NCBI RefSeq assembly: GCF_004803695.1
Contig: NZ_CP039393.1
Span: forward strand, 1,302,001-1,366,000
Reading direction: 5' to 3'
DNA: 64,000 bases
Origin: Muribaculum gordoncarteri
GTDB taxonomy: Bacteria; Bacteroidota; Bacteroidia; Bacteroidales; Muribaculaceae
Shown: piece by piece, positions 48,250 to 57,780 of the stretch
Numbering within the stretch: the first letter of the stretch is position 1
How the letters are laid out: every line of letters starts with the position of its first letter
Program-made: the position numbers and the translations under genes
The notes under the pieces: generated by a model
Databases searched by the model: none
The model's input: only the letters and a program-made list of their open reading frames with translations
What the model was told of the DNA's origin: nothing

Positions 48250-49587
48250 ATGGATATTAACAATATCATGAATGCCCTTGAGGCAAAACACCCCGGAGAA
48301 AAGGAATATCTTCAGGCAGTTAAAGAAGTGTTATTATCGGTAGCTGATGTCTACAATCAGCATCCCGAGTTTGAGAAGGCTCGCATAATCGAGCGTATGG
48401 TTGAACCCGACAAGATCGTGACATTCCGTGTAACATGGATCGACGATAAGGGCGAAGTTCAAACCAACATCGGTTACCGCGTACAGTTCAACAACGCCAT
48501 AGGCCCGTACAAGGGAGGCATACGCTTCCATGCATCAGTCAACCTTTCAATCCTTAAGTTCCTCGGATTTGAGCAAACATTCAAGAATGCACTCACCACT
48601 CTTCCGATGGGTGGCGGCAAAGGCGGTTCCGATTTCTCGCCCCGTGGCAAGAGCGATCGCGAAATCATGCGTTTCTGCCAGGCATTCATGCTCGGATTAT
48701 GGAAGAATCTCGGTCCCGACCGTGATGTTCCCGCCGGCGACATAGGTGTAGGCGGCCGTGAGGTAGGCTATATGTACGGTATGTACAAGAAGCTCATCAA
48801 TGAATGTACAGGAACATTCACCGGAAAGGGTCTTGATTTCGGAGGCTCACGCATTCGTCCCGAAGCTACCGGTTTTGGCGCTATATATTTCGTAAACGAC
48901 ATGCTTGCCCGCAAAGGCGAAACCATCAAGGACAAGAAAGTCGCTATCTCAGGATTCGGAAACGTTGCCTGGGGTGCAGCTCTCAAGGCTACCGAACTCG
49001 GCGCAAAGGTTGTGACAATATCGGGTCCCGACGGTTACGTATATGATCCCGACGGAATTTCAGGCGACAAGATTGAATATATGCTTGAATTGCGTGCATC
49101 GGGCAACGATGTAGTAGAACCCTATGTTGAGAAATATCCCAATGCAACATTCTTCCCTGGCCGCAAGCCTTGGGAACAGAAGGTTGACATCGCTCTTCCC
49201 TGCGCTACCCAGAACGAGCTTAACGGCGACGATGCAAAGCAGCTTGTCGACAATAACGTAGAACTCGTTGCCGAGGTTTCAAACATGGGTTGTACACCCG
49301 AAGCCATCGACCACTTTATCGAAACCCGCACAATCTATGCTCCCGGCAAGGCTGTAAATGCCGGCGGAGTTGCAACTTCGGGTCTTGAAATGAGCCAGAA
49401 TGCAATGCACCTGACTTGGAGCGCCGAAGAGGTTGACCAGAAACTCCACGGAATCATGGACGACATCCACGAGCAGTGTGTGAAGTACGGTACACAGCCC
49501 GACGGCTACATCAACTACATGAAGGGCGCCAACATCGCCGGATTCATGAAGGTTGCCAATGCAATGATGGGTCAAGGCATAATCTGA
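48250..49587 (+). CDS. gdhA: NADP-specific glutamate dehydrogenase
   Basis: 445 residues. PMGGGKGGSDFSPRGKSDRE contains the catalytic lysine, and the dinucleotide fold has ISGFGNVAWGAALKATELGA. Length and the GGSDF segment fit hexameric GdhA. It assimilates ammonia into glutamate, a main nitrogen route in Bacteroidales. A strong terminator follows. Confidence 0.96.
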   Translation: MDINNIMNALEAKHPGEKEYLQAVKEVLLSVADVYNQHPEFEKARIIERMVEPDKIVTFRVTWIDDKGEVQTNIGYRVQFNNAIGPYKGGIRFHASVNLSILKFLGFEQTFKNALTTLPMGGGKGGSDFSPRGKSDREIMRFCQAFMLGLWKNLGPDRDVPAGDIGVGGREVGYMYGMYKKLINECTGTFTGKGLDFGGSRIRPEATGFGAIYFVNDMLARKGETIKDKKVAISGFGNVAWGAALKATELGAKVVTISGPDGYVYDPDGISGDKIEYMLELRASGNDVVEPYVEKYPNATFFPGRKPWEQKVDIALPCATQNELNGDDAKQLVDNNVELVAEVSNMGCTPEAIDHFIETRTIYAPGKAVNAGGVATSGLEMSQNAMHLTWSAEEVDQKLHGIMDDIHEQCVKYGTQPDGYINYMKGANIAGFMKVANAMMGQGII

Positions 49588-49610
49588 TAACCAATCACCT
49601 TTATAATAAA

Positions 49611-49645
49611 ATACCTCCGCCGATGATTCGGCGGAGGTATTTTTC
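49611..49645. terminator. bidirectional terminator between gdhA and the SPFH gene
   Basis: Perfect 13-bp arms ATACCTCCGCCGA and TCGGCGGAGGTAT with a 4-nt loop, A-tract before and T-tract after. Confidence 0.92.
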
Positions 49646-49665
49646 TATTTGTATAATCTGAATCG

Positions 49666-50643
49666 TTACTTATTGAATATATCCTTTATCGCTCCTATTG
49701 AGCTCAGCACGCTCGATGCTTCATAAGGGATGTAGACAGTCTTGTTGTCCTTTCCAGTGGTCATCTCACGCAATGTATCGATATACTTCATTGCGAGCAT
49801 ATAGGTTGCCGGATCGGTGTTGGACGACTTTATCGCCTCGGCAACACGCATGATCGCTTCAGCTTCGGCCTGAGCGGTCAACACCTTTGCACGGGCTTCA
49901 CCTTCGGCACGCAGAATCTCGGCCTCCTTAACGGCTGTAGCCTGATTAATCTGCGACTGCTTGTCACCTTCCGAAAGCAGGATAACCGAGGTCTTCTGTC
50001 CTTCGGCGTTCAAGATTTCGGCACGACGATTTCGCTCGGCCTGCATCTGCTTCTCCATAGCCTCACGCACACTGCGGGGAGGCGTTATGTCCTGCAGCTC
50101 GACGCGGTTGACCTTGACACCCCACTTGTTGGTGACATCATCGAGAATTACCTGAAGACGCGAGTTTATGGTGTCGCGCGATGTAAGTGTCTGGTCAAGT
50201 TCAAGCTCGCCGATTACGTTACGCAGCGATGTCTGTGTCAACTTTTCAAGTGCGTTGGGCAGATTGTCGATTTCATATACGGCCTTCTTGGCATCTACAA
50301 TCTGGAAGTAAAGCAACGCATTGATTTCGGTAGTCACATTATCCTTGGTGATCACCTGCTGTGAAGGAAAATCATATACCTGCTCACGAAGGTCGATGGC
50401 GGTCGATGAAGTTATGCGCACGATGTTCTGACCGTTGATAGTCGATTCCACCCGGCGTGTGTACACTACTTTCGGCTTGTCGATAAAAGGCCAAATGATA
50501 TTGAGTCCCGGACTAAGTACGCTGTGAAAACGACCAAGACGCTCCACTACGCGAGTTTCGGATTGCGGGACAATCTTTACGCCGGCCGATACGACAATTA
50601 TCACTATCAGCACAACAAGTCCCAGAAAAATATAAGTTCCCAT
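49666..50643 (-). CDS. SPFH/Band 7 (QmcA/stomatin-like) protein
   Basis: 325 residues. One N-terminal membrane segment (YIFLGLVVLIVIIVVSAGVK) precedes the Band 7 domain (VVERLGRFHSVLSPGLNIIW, ELDQTLTSRDTINSRLQ) and a coiled-coil rich in Ala and Glu (QAEAEAIMRVAEAIKSS). Forms large membrane scaffold rings. Downstream of nfeD, the usual partner. Confidence 0.92.
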   Translation of the reverse strand: MGTYIFLGLVVLIVIIVVSAGVKIVPQSETRVVERLGRFHSVLSPGLNIIWPFIDKPKVVYTRRVESTINGQNIVRITSSTAIDLREQVYDFPSQQVITKDNVTTEINALLYFQIVDAKKAVYEIDNLPNALEKLTQTSLRNVIGELELDQTLTSRDTINSRLQVILDDVTNKWGVKVNRVELQDITPPRSVREAMEKQMQAERNRRAEILNAEGQKTSVILLSEGDKQSQINQATAVKEAEILRAEGEARAKVLTAQAEAEAIMRVAEAIKSSNTDPATYMLAMKYIDTLREMTTGKDNKTVYIPYEASSVLSSIGAIKDIFNK

Positions 50644-50677
50644 TGCTTAGAGTATTAATTGGTTAATTATTTACGAC

Positions 50678-51124
50678 TTAAATTACAGGCTTGACGGTAA
50701 GTATTATACTGTCGTAGCCGGTGACACGCACGCGCACACCCGATTCAATGGCATCTCCCGAATTGCTTACGGCCTGCCAGCTGTCACCGTCGACGGTTAC
50801 GCGCCCCACTCCGCCACCGTCGGGAATCGATTGCGTCACAAACACTTCCCTGCCAATGAGTGCGTTCATGTTGCTATTGTACTCCTCACGGTGAACGTTA
50901 TGCTTTTTCCTAAGGTGATTGATCAACGGCGCAAAAAGGATGAATGCCACTATTACACCTACAGCCAGACCTATAAGTTGCGCTTCAATGCTCAATCCCA
51001 TAAAATCCAACACGGCAGCAATCACACATCCTATAGCTACACAGAACGTTGCAACAAAGCCGGTTAGCAACTCTATGATCATAAGCACAGCCGCTGCGAT
51101 AAGATAAACAATCCACAATGACAT
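50678..51124 (-). CDS. NfeD-family membrane protein (short form)
   Basis: 148 residues. Two to three membrane segments (MIIELLTGFVATFCVAIGCV) are followed by an OB-fold NfeD domain (GREVFVTQSIPDGGGVGRVT, VDGDSWQAVS). It works with the SPFH protein; the gap is 34 bp, so they form one operon. Confidence 0.9.
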   Translation of the reverse strand: MSLWIVYLIAAAVLMIIELLTGFVATFCVAIGCVIAAVLDFMGLSIEAQLIGLAVGVIVAFILFAPLINHLRKKHNVHREEYNSNMNALIGREVFVTQSIPDGGGVGRVTVDGDSWQAVSNSGDAIESGVRVRVTGYDSIILTVKPVI

Positions 51125-51195
51125 AATCTAAAAAATATATTTAGAGGTTTATTACTTTTCCAAAAATACAAAATTATGCTTAATAAAACAAATAG

Positions 51196-53319
51196 TTACT
51201 TTAAGATGGCGGAAGAGGAAGAGGAAGAGGAAGAGGAAGATGCCGATGACTCATGTTTCAGCTCATTGTCACGCTCCACCCTTTTTCCATAGCCGAAAGT
51301 ATATGTGGCGGTCAAAGCGAATCCCATGTGTTGCGAAGGCGAGTATACCCTTCGTGACATGTCGTAATATTCCGAACGGAGTATTTCTCGATTGGCGCGC
51401 CAATCCGACCGCAGAAAGTTTGAAGCCGAAACTCTTAAATTCCATGCTCCACTTCCCCACCCGAGTTGCAGCTGATACTGCGATGATGTTTTGCTCTCTA
51501 TACCGCTGTTCTCGTCGGGATAGTGACTTGGGGTCATATACCAACCTGTGGCATAAAAATTACCGAAAAAATAGGTGAGTTGAGCCGTACATGTCAGCTC
51601 GTTACGTGTCATCACAAAAACTCCGGTTGTTCTTCGCAGCCATAATTGGGGATTTATTCTTGCCGTCAGTTTGCCGCCAAGGAGCTTTGCCGTGGCATTA
51701 ATACCAATCATAGTACTCATATAATTGCCATTGTTAGTGTAAAAACGGAGCATCTTCCCATCGGGACCTTCGGGTAGATAATCGGAAACACGCCTATCGG
51801 TAATGTCGTAATGGAATCCGCTGAACGCCAGCTGCCATTTATTGGACGGAAGCCAAACCGCCTGCAGCCCCACCTCATGTGAAGGCGAATTTTTCAGTTT
51901 AGGATTACCCGAATAGTACATCAACTCATCCTGTTGAAGGACAACCGGGCCGGTCGATGACGCAGTGGGCATTGTTTCGTAGTATTCATAGGATGCAAGT
52001 AGTTGGGAATTTTGTGTCGGGGAATAAGTAACCTCGGCATTTATTCTCGAATAGGATGTGTTGAACTTATAATTGCTTATGGAATTTTTCTGCCATGTCC
52101 AACCAAGATTAAGGTGAGTGCTCCAGCAGTCTGTGGCAAAATCATAAGAGGCCCCCGCTTGATACCCGTCAATCTTATAGGACTGGCGTGACGACGAATT
52201 GCCTTGATAATCTATTTTGCTGTCACGCCATGCTCCCACCGCATAGGCTCGGAGAGTGTGACAATCGTCAATCAACCAATATAGATTGGGATTTACTGTT
52301 CCGGAATAAGATTTTTCATAAGCGTTATTTGTGATCGATGTTCCCTCGTAGCCACAATACAATGAGTTTACCTTATTGTTACCGTATTCAAAGCTCATCC
52401 CGATGTTAAGCGTCAGGTTTTCCGGTAGCATAAACAGATGCTGACCTCTATATCGGGCACTCATGTCGCTTCTTGAGGATATCGAACGCGTCGTTTCACT
52501 TCCCGACCAATCATTGCCATATAAGAGATTGTTGGTCGTTTCAGTTTCAGGCGACGATGCATAGCTGAAGCCTATGCGATTGTTAAGTTGAATTTTATCG
52601 CTATCATATATGGCTCGGAATGAAATGTCATTAGTATTGGTATGACTGTTTTCGGGTTTACTGAAATTGGACCTGATCACATTAGCCGGCCCATTGCCAA
52701 GAAGATTGGGAAACCGCATATCCTCAACGCTTTCATCGCCGGCATTTCTGATTGCATTGTATCGTTCTCCGGCATAAATGTCATAACTCATGCTCTTATA
52801 CTTCATCTTGGAATAGACGGAAGCATCGGTCTTTGTCACCCTAAAGCTTTGCGCGGCATCCATTTTAGTATAACCTCCCCATTCATATTTCTGCATGATG
52901 AAATTTATGACATATCTTTTACCCGAAAACCTTGGATCGGAGGTGTTGTCGTAGTATTCAACCTTTTTCACATCACGCGGGTTCAGGCCCGAAATGTCCT
53001 CCGACGAAGCTTCTACGTAGTCAATAAAAATTGATACCGGCTGTCCCGAAAGTGTCTCAACAGCATCGGTGACAGGATCGACCGACAATTGCGGGATAGC
53101 CATTAAATTAAGCAACGACGCTGCATCCTTTGCTGCATTTTTCTCCCTTGCACCGGGAATGTAAGCCGACATCCGGGCTGTCGTATTCTGCATCTGCGCC
53201 TCGACAACAACTTCGTTTAGCACTCCGGCATCCAATGAATCGGGCATCTCAGCAGGCTGCTGCGCATAACCTCCATGCCATAACGACAAAAGTGTTGAAA
53301 GGATCATTATTCTCTTCAT
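51196..53319 (-). CDS. outer-membrane beta-barrel protein (OMP_b-brl_3/TonB-receptor-like)
   Basis: 707 residues from ATG 53,319; the longer start at 53,346 overlaps the promoter box. A signal peptide (RIMILSTLLSLWHGGYAQ), a plug-like domain (LNEVVVEAQMQNTTARMSAY, PVSIFIDYVEASSEDISG, VEYYDNTSDPRFSGKRYV) and a long barrel follow. It lacks the usual N-terminal CarboxypepD_reg domain. The C-terminus is not Phe/Trp; it ends in a run of ten Ser then AILK, encoded by five GGAAGA units. Divergent from a histidine kinase, so perhaps its target. Confidence 0.82.
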   Translation of the reverse strand: MKRIMILSTLLSLWHGGYAQQPAEMPDSLDAGVLNEVVVEAQMQNTTARMSAYIPGAREKNAAKDAASLLNLMAIPQLSVDPVTDAVETLSGQPVSIFIDYVEASSEDISGLNPRDVKKVEYYDNTSDPRFSGKRYVINFIMQKYEWGGYTKMDAAQSFRVTKTDASVYSKMKYKSMSYDIYAGERYNAIRNAGDESVEDMRFPNLLGNGPANVIRSNFSKPENSHTNTNDISFRAIYDSDKIQLNNRIGFSYASSPETETTNNLLYGNDWSGSETTRSISSRSDMSARYRGQHLFMLPENLTLNIGMSFEYGNNKVNSLYCGYEGTSITNNAYEKSYSGTVNPNLYWLIDDCHTLRAYAVGAWRDSKIDYQGNSSSRQSYKIDGYQAGASYDFATDCWSTHLNLGWTWQKNSISNYKFNTSYSRINAEVTYSPTQNSQLLASYEYYETMPTASSTGPVVLQQDELMYYSGNPKLKNSPSHEVGLQAVWLPSNKWQLAFSGFHYDITDRRVSDYLPEGPDGKMLRFYTNNGNYMSTMIGINATAKLLGGKLTARINPQLWLRRTTGVFVMTRNELTCTAQLTYFFGNFYATGWYMTPSHYPDENSGIESKTSSQYQLQLGWGSGAWNLRVSASNFLRSDWRANREILRSEYYDMSRRVYSPSQHMGFALTATYTFGYGKRVERDNELKHESSASSSSSSSSSSAILK
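51211..51240. repeat. hexanucleotide (GGAAGA)5 microsatellite encoding poly-Ser
   Basis: Five tandem GGAAGA units at the 3' end of the barrel gene. Six-base units keep the frame, so length changes would vary the Ser run only. Confidence 0.85.
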
Positions 53320-53343
53320 ATAACAGTGACTTTTATTTGATGA

Positions 53344-53351
53344 CAAAATTA
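53344..53351 (-). promoter_or_regulatory. -7 box of the outer-membrane barrel gene
   Basis: Minus strand TAATTTTG, 24 bp before the ATG at 53,319. Confidence 0.5.
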
Positions 53352-53438
53352 CATACGATGCTGCCTGTCAAGCCTTAGTTGAGCCTCCTTTAGTCTTAGT
53401 TAGTCTTAGAGCCCATTCCCATTTCAAGAAATTCTTCG

Positions 53439-53446
53439 TAAATTTG
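53439..53446 (+). promoter_or_regulatory. -7 box of the histidine kinase gene
   Basis: TAAATTTG ends 3 bp before the ATG at 53,450, so the transcript would be leaderless or very short in leader. Confidence 0.5.
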
Positions 53447-53449
53447 TTT

Positions 53450-54766
53450 ATGAAAAAATTCAGAACCATAACAATTGTATGTCTTAGCGCCATTGCCATT
53501 ATGATAGCGGCAAACGCTTGGTTCATGCACCGACTATATGACACATATAAGCAGCAGTACATAGATAAGGTGGAAAGCTGCGTGCGTCAGGCCGATATAA
53601 TATCCTGGATCAGCATTGCGCAGTCAACCTATAATGTCGATGACTCAAAGTTGAATCTTATATTGACTTTAACAGGCGATACAACCGAAACCGAATGGTA
53701 CGATTACCCTGATGTCGATAGAAAAATGGTTGAAGAGCTGATCTCGGCCTTTGCCGCTCAAGGTGAGTATGACCAGCAGATGAAGGGCAAGAACTTCACG
53801 ATTATAGACAATGTGTTTCGCCGACAACTTGACTATGCCGGTCTTCATCCCGACTATGCGGTTGTTCTGCCTCCCGATTCCACCCTATCTGATGATTCAG
53901 GACTTTGGCATATAAAATTTACAATCGACCAAGGCAATACACATCTATATAATGTGTACATATCATCCCTTGGTACAGAGGTTTTGAAACAGATGTCAGG
54001 TATTATCGCGACATCAGCTATGATACTAATCCTGATGGGATTCCTGATATGGTATCTGCTTCATTGGGTCGGCAGGTTACGCACTATCGAGCAGATGAAA
54101 GACGATTTCACGCATAACATGACGCATGAGTTGAAGACACCTGTAGCCGTGGCATATTCAGCCGCCGATTCCATGCTGCGTTACTACGACCAAAGCGACG
54201 AGGCGAGAAACAAGCAGTTCCTTAAGATTATAATGCAGCGGTTGAGTTTCCTGTCGGGAATGATCGAGAACATCCTGTCAATGAGCATGGAACGGTTCAA
54301 GACAATGAAGCTCAACATTGAACCGGTTGCAATAAAACCTGTTGTAGAGGATGTTTCGGGCATGATGGGACTGAAAGCCGACAAGCCCGTCGACATAAAC
54401 ATCGATATTCCCGACAACCTTTCGGTACGGGCTGATTCACTGCATCTTGGCAACATATTGTCAAATCTCATCGACAATGCAATCAAATATTCGGGTGATT
54501 CAGTGAACATCAACATAAAAGCCGATGACCGCTCAATAACAATAGCCGACAACGGCATAGGAATTGAGAAGGGAAATTTACCTTACATATTCGATAAATT
54601 CTATCGCGTGACCTCAGGCGACCGCTATGAGGCGGGAGGTTACGGACTCGGACTTTTTTATGTGAAACAGATTGTCGAATTGCTTGGCTGGAGCATTGAT
54701 GTGACAAGTAAGCCGGGACAAGGCACAAGATTTACAATAAAATTCAAAAGCGATGAAAAGAGATAA
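53450..54766 (+). CDS. sensor histidine kinase
   Basis: 438 residues from ATG 53,450. Two membrane segments (residues about 6-24 and 178-200) flank a periplasmic sensor domain. The H-box is FTHNMTHELKTPVAV, the N-box NLIDNAIKYSG, and the G boxes ADNGIGIEKG and YGLGLFYVKQIV. The HAMP domain is absent. It overlaps the response regulator by 14 bp and would phosphorylate it. Divergent from the barrel gene. Confidence 0.92.
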   Translation: MKKFRTITIVCLSAIAIMIAANAWFMHRLYDTYKQQYIDKVESCVRQADIISWISIAQSTYNVDDSKLNLILTLTGDTTETEWYDYPDVDRKMVEELISAFAAQGEYDQQMKGKNFTIIDNVFRRQLDYAGLHPDYAVVLPPDSTLSDDSGLWHIKFTIDQGNTHLYNVYISSLGTEVLKQMSGIIATSAMILILMGFLIWYLLHWVGRLRTIEQMKDDFTHNMTHELKTPVAVAYSAADSMLRYYDQSDEARNKQFLKIIMQRLSFLSGMIENILSMSMERFKTMKLNIEPVAIKPVVEDVSGMMGLKADKPVDINIDIPDNLSVRADSLHLGNILSNLIDNAIKYSGDSVNINIKADDRSITIADNGIGIEKGNLPYIFDKFYRVTSGDRYEAGGYGLGLFYVKQIVELLGWSIDVTSKPGQGTRFTIKFKSDEKR

Positions 54767-55469
54767 GATTTTGCTTGTTGAGGATGACTCGACACTATCA
54801 TTCATCATTCAGGACGCGCTGACACGTGAGGGATTTGATGTAGAGTGTGCGCCCAATGGCGAGGCGGGGCTTAAGATGTTCGGCAAATCATCGCCCGATA
54901 TTATTGTCGCTGATGTTATGATGCCGAAAATGGACGGCTTTGAGATGGTGCGTCTTATAAGGCTGACTTCACCCACCGTACCGGTGCTTTTCCTCACCGC
55001 CCGCACAGCTCTCGATGATGTTGTAAAAGGCTTTGAACTGGGAGCCAATGACTATATACGCAAACCGTTTCAGATACTTGAACTTGTTGTGCGCATAAAG
55101 GCGTTGTTGAAACGCAACCGTCAAGGCGCGGCCGAAGATTCCAATCCTACCCTATGCGACTGTTCGCTTGACTTTGCATCGCAGCGTCTTGCAGTAGGAG
55201 CTGACACAATTGAGCTGTCGCATACCGAGGCCGTGATCATTGACGAACTGTTTCGTCATCCCAATGAGGTGGTCGAGGCCCGAACGCTAATGTATCGCAT
55301 TTGGCAGAACGACGATTACAACAATCTCAATCGCCTGCACGGCTTCATTTACAAACTACGCAAATATCTGTCGAAGTCAACCGGGCTTGAACTCCTGAAT
55401 GTGCGCGGAATCGGCTACAAATTGGCCGCAAATCCGACATCTCTTCGCAACGCACCAACCGCCGATTAA
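54753..55469 (+). CDS. OmpR/PhoB-family response regulator
   Basis: 238 residues. The receiver has LLVEDDSTL, VADVMMPKMDGF with the phospho-accepting Asp near 53, and FLTARTALDD and NDYIRKPF with the conserved Lys. The C-terminal winged helix is DCSLDFASQRLAVGADTIEL to RGIGYKL. Cognate to the upstream kinase. Confidence 0.94.
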   Translation: MKRDKILLVEDDSTLSFIIQDALTREGFDVECAPNGEAGLKMFGKSSPDIIVADVMMPKMDGFEMVRLIRLTSPTVPVLFLTARTALDDVVKGFELGANDYIRKPFQILELVVRIKALLKRNRQGAAEDSNPTLCDCSLDFASQRLAVGADTIELSHTEAVIIDELFRHPNEVVEARTLMYRIWQNDDYNNLNRLHGFIYKLRKYLSKSTGLELLNVRGIGYKLAANPTSLRNAPTAD

Positions 55470-55687
55470 ACTTCACCGTTTTTGTGAAATATGCTTTTTA
55501 TGGGCACTCTTTCACCGGATTCCGACCGGCATACTATAGCTGCGTTGTCGCTGTCCCATTCGTGTGACATTATGCGATATAAGATATTAATTTGTCGTGC
55601 GACACGATTATGTATCACTTGATAGTAAAGCGAGCCCTCCTTGGTGGCCACGCACGATGGCCGGTATTTCAATCTGACTGTTGCCAT
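55466..55687 (-). pseudogene. tyrosine integrase N-terminal stub
   Basis: 73 residues from ATG 55,687. MATVRLKYRPSCVATKEGSL and YYQVIHNRVARQINILYRIM match the arm-type N-terminal domain of Bacteroidetes tyrosine recombinases. It stops after FHKNGEV without any core or catalytic domain. It overlaps the response regulator stop by 4 bp. It marks the edge of a lost element. Confidence 0.7.
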
Positions 55688-55875
55688 AGGTTTTGTTTTT
55701 AATATTGTATACATATATTATACCGCTACACTATGGCACGTTGTGCAGGGATGAGATGCGCAACATTTGGCAACACTCTTTAACATACTTGTGCTGCAAT
55801 TCTGCACACCATGTCGCTAATTTTGCCGATGAAAGTCATATCGGCTTTCCGCGTAATCCATAAATACACTCCGTT

Positions 55876-55953
55876 ATGTTTTTCATCGTTGTTATTATTT
55901 GCGTTTTAGGTTGGCTTGGGCCGGCTCTCAAAAGTGGTGCGGACATAAAATGA
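55876..55953 (+). CDS. 25-residue hydrophobic peptide
   Basis: MFFIVVIICVLGWLGPALKS then GADIK. It is a start-to-stop frame just before the 55,961 gene, with hydrophobic composition. Possible first member of a small membrane-protein operon; translation not shown. Confidence 0.35.
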   Translation: MFFIVVIICVLGWLGPALKSGADIK

Positions 55954-55960
55954 TACAATT

Positions 55961-56116
55961 ATGATTGGTATAGTTATTTGGGCGATATTGATAATCTTCA
56001 TTGTCATTTGCGCATGCCCCGGCTTCATAACCGCGCTTATCGTCAACTCGGCGATTGTGTTGAGCGTCTATGGACTTATCCTGTGGATAGCTCCCAAAAT
56101 CAAAAAACGTTTTTAA
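55961..56116 (+). CDS. 51-residue two-segment membrane protein
   Basis: MIGIVIWAILIIFIVICACP, then GFITALIVNSAIVLSVYGLI and a basic KIKKRF end. Two membrane helices are likely. It is followed 13 bp later by the coiled-coil gene. No family recognised. Confidence 0.5.
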   Translation: MIGIVIWAILIIFIVICACPGFITALIVNSAIVLSVYGLILWIAPKIKKRF

Positions 56117-56129
56117 ACAATAATCAGTC

Positions 56130-56576
56130 ATGTCATTCTGGAATTTTCTCGGCGAATTCGCTATATTCAATATGATATGCAACCTGTTTTCGCGCAAATC
56201 GAAATCAAGTACAATCGGTACATATCAACCACATTATATTATCAATTCGCAATATGAGGCACGTATTCAAGAACTGGAGAATGAAATCAAGGAGTCGGAA
56301 AAGCGAATTGCCGAATGTCAAAAAATAGTCGATAATAGTCAACCGACTGATTTAAAAGATTACGACATTGATGAACTGCAAGACCGCATCGATGAGCTTG
56401 AGGATCAGCTCGATAATTGCGATGTGGGGTCGAACCGCTATGAGCTCATACAAGACGAAATGGACCGGCTCCAAGACCAGCTTGATGACATGGAGGGGCT
56501 TGATGATATAATGGACGATTTTGACAGTTTCAGAGATGATATATATGACGCGGACTCTTATCGCGATGACCGGTAA
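56130..56576 (+). CDS. acidic coiled-coil protein with hydrophobic N-terminus
   Basis: 148 residues. MSFWNFLGEFAIFNMICNLF could anchor it in the membrane. From about residue 45 a long coiled coil with Glu/Asp/Lys heptads follows (QELENEIKESEKRIAECQKI, then DELQDRIDELEDQLDN). Ends in an Asp-rich tail. Third gene of the small operon. No family recognised. Confidence 0.6.
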   Translation: MSFWNFLGEFAIFNMICNLFSRKSKSSTIGTYQPHYIINSQYEARIQELENEIKESEKRIAECQKIVDNSQPTDLKDYDIDELQDRIDELEDQLDNCDVGSNRYELIQDEMDRLQDQLDDMEGLDDIMDDFDSFRDDIYDADSYRDDR

Positions 56577-57031
56577 CCAGCCAATCCCAAGCATCCAGAT
56601 TGTTAAAAATGCTTAGGCTCATTATCAGTGGGGTCATGGGTTCTAATCCTATTTCTTCATCTTTCTTGTTCTAATGGGTATAGTGCTTAATTTAGGCAAT
56701 AAATTGGGGTTGTTGCCGAAATTAAGTCGAGTAAAATAGACGAAGCATATTTTTGATACAAAAAATTGCGACTACAATCCTCTATGGGTACAAATTTTTG
56801 CGATTATAACTGCGATTTTTACAAAAAACTGAGTTTAGAACGGTTCTGAATTCGGAATTGCTCATATTCTGTTCAATAAAAACGCTGTACTGAATATAAT
56901 AGTGAATAATTTATTCAGTGCATGTATTGCGAACCATATATTCGGCCAGAACCAAATATAACCGCATTGCCGGAGTTCTATAAAATCCGGTCAACTGTGA
57001 ATCCGCCAGGCTTTCCGTTTGAATCAGGCAG
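56577..57031. other. non-coding region
   Basis: Apart from a weak TGGGTTCTAATCCTA tRNA T-arm-like sequence at about 56,637, I see no supported gene. AT-rich, next to the pseudogene of the nucleotidyltransferase. Confidence 0.4.
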
Positions 57032-57780
57032 CTATTTGTCGAGTCGTTCTTTAAGACAGTTAGTATTCAGGCGTAATTGCTTGACGAATGCCTCATTGTT
57101 TTGGTACACTCGTACGGATGCTTTGCTGCTGGTTATCCCGAACGTGTTTTCGAGGTGTAGCGTAATATTGTACATGGCATTATAATTGTCTTGGCTGTCG
57201 GGCAACATTCCATATTGGGCAATTTGTATGTGTCAATGAAGCCGCGGTTGAGATTACGCTTAAGTACTTTAACATTTTCATCCCAATAACCTTTTTCCGT
57301 CAGGTTGGTGGGACTGATTGTTTCCTCAACGGTGTACTTTCTTTTCCAATTGTCATAATCGGCTTTAAGCGATTAGAATAGGGTTTCGTTTATAATCGTA
57401 AAATCGAGATCGCTTTTATCGTTGAACGGACGGCCATAATTATCGGTCGAAAGCGAGAACCCGGTCTTTGAGCTCCCTATCAACAGCATATCATGCAGCT
57501 CGACTGAAAGCAGATTGCTCAGATATTCCTTGATTTTTTCAAATATCAACGGACGGTCTTTGAATATGTATGGAGTATTACTCTGCATTACATGACGGAG
57601 GAACGTTTGCGCATCGCTTTCATTGGAATTGAAGTAATATTTAAGAAACTTCTCAGGCTTGACATAAGTTTCTGATATTGCTCCGATTACTGGCGAATTG
57701 TTGAGATAATCGCTGATATTAATTTCAAATGAATAGGATGTTTTCGCAAATATAACTTTAATAAATGAGATGTACGCCGC
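57032..57780 (-). pseudogene. nucleotidyltransferase-fold gene, decayed (stop plus frameshift)
   Basis: The minus frame opens near 57,780 with YSFEINISDYLNNSPVIGAI and has no ATG until MQSNTPYIF (57,588). It holds the nucleotidyltransferase-type motif LIGSSKTGFSLSTDNY followed by FNDKSDLDFTII (G-S...D-x-D). TAA at 57,375-57,373 follows INETLF. The same frame continues SLKADYDNWKRKYTVEE and RGFIDTYKLPN. A frameshift near 57,205 leads to LPDSQDNYNAMYNITLHLEN and finally a stop at 57,032. So a protein of about 250 residues is broken at least twice. The 5' end overlaps the GT51 gene. Confidence 0.7.

Noticed and set aside
56610-56660. tRNA gene or tRNA 3' attachment remnant
   Set aside because: A T-arm-like sequence is present, but position 57 is not a purine and no acceptor, D or anticodon arm can be matched.
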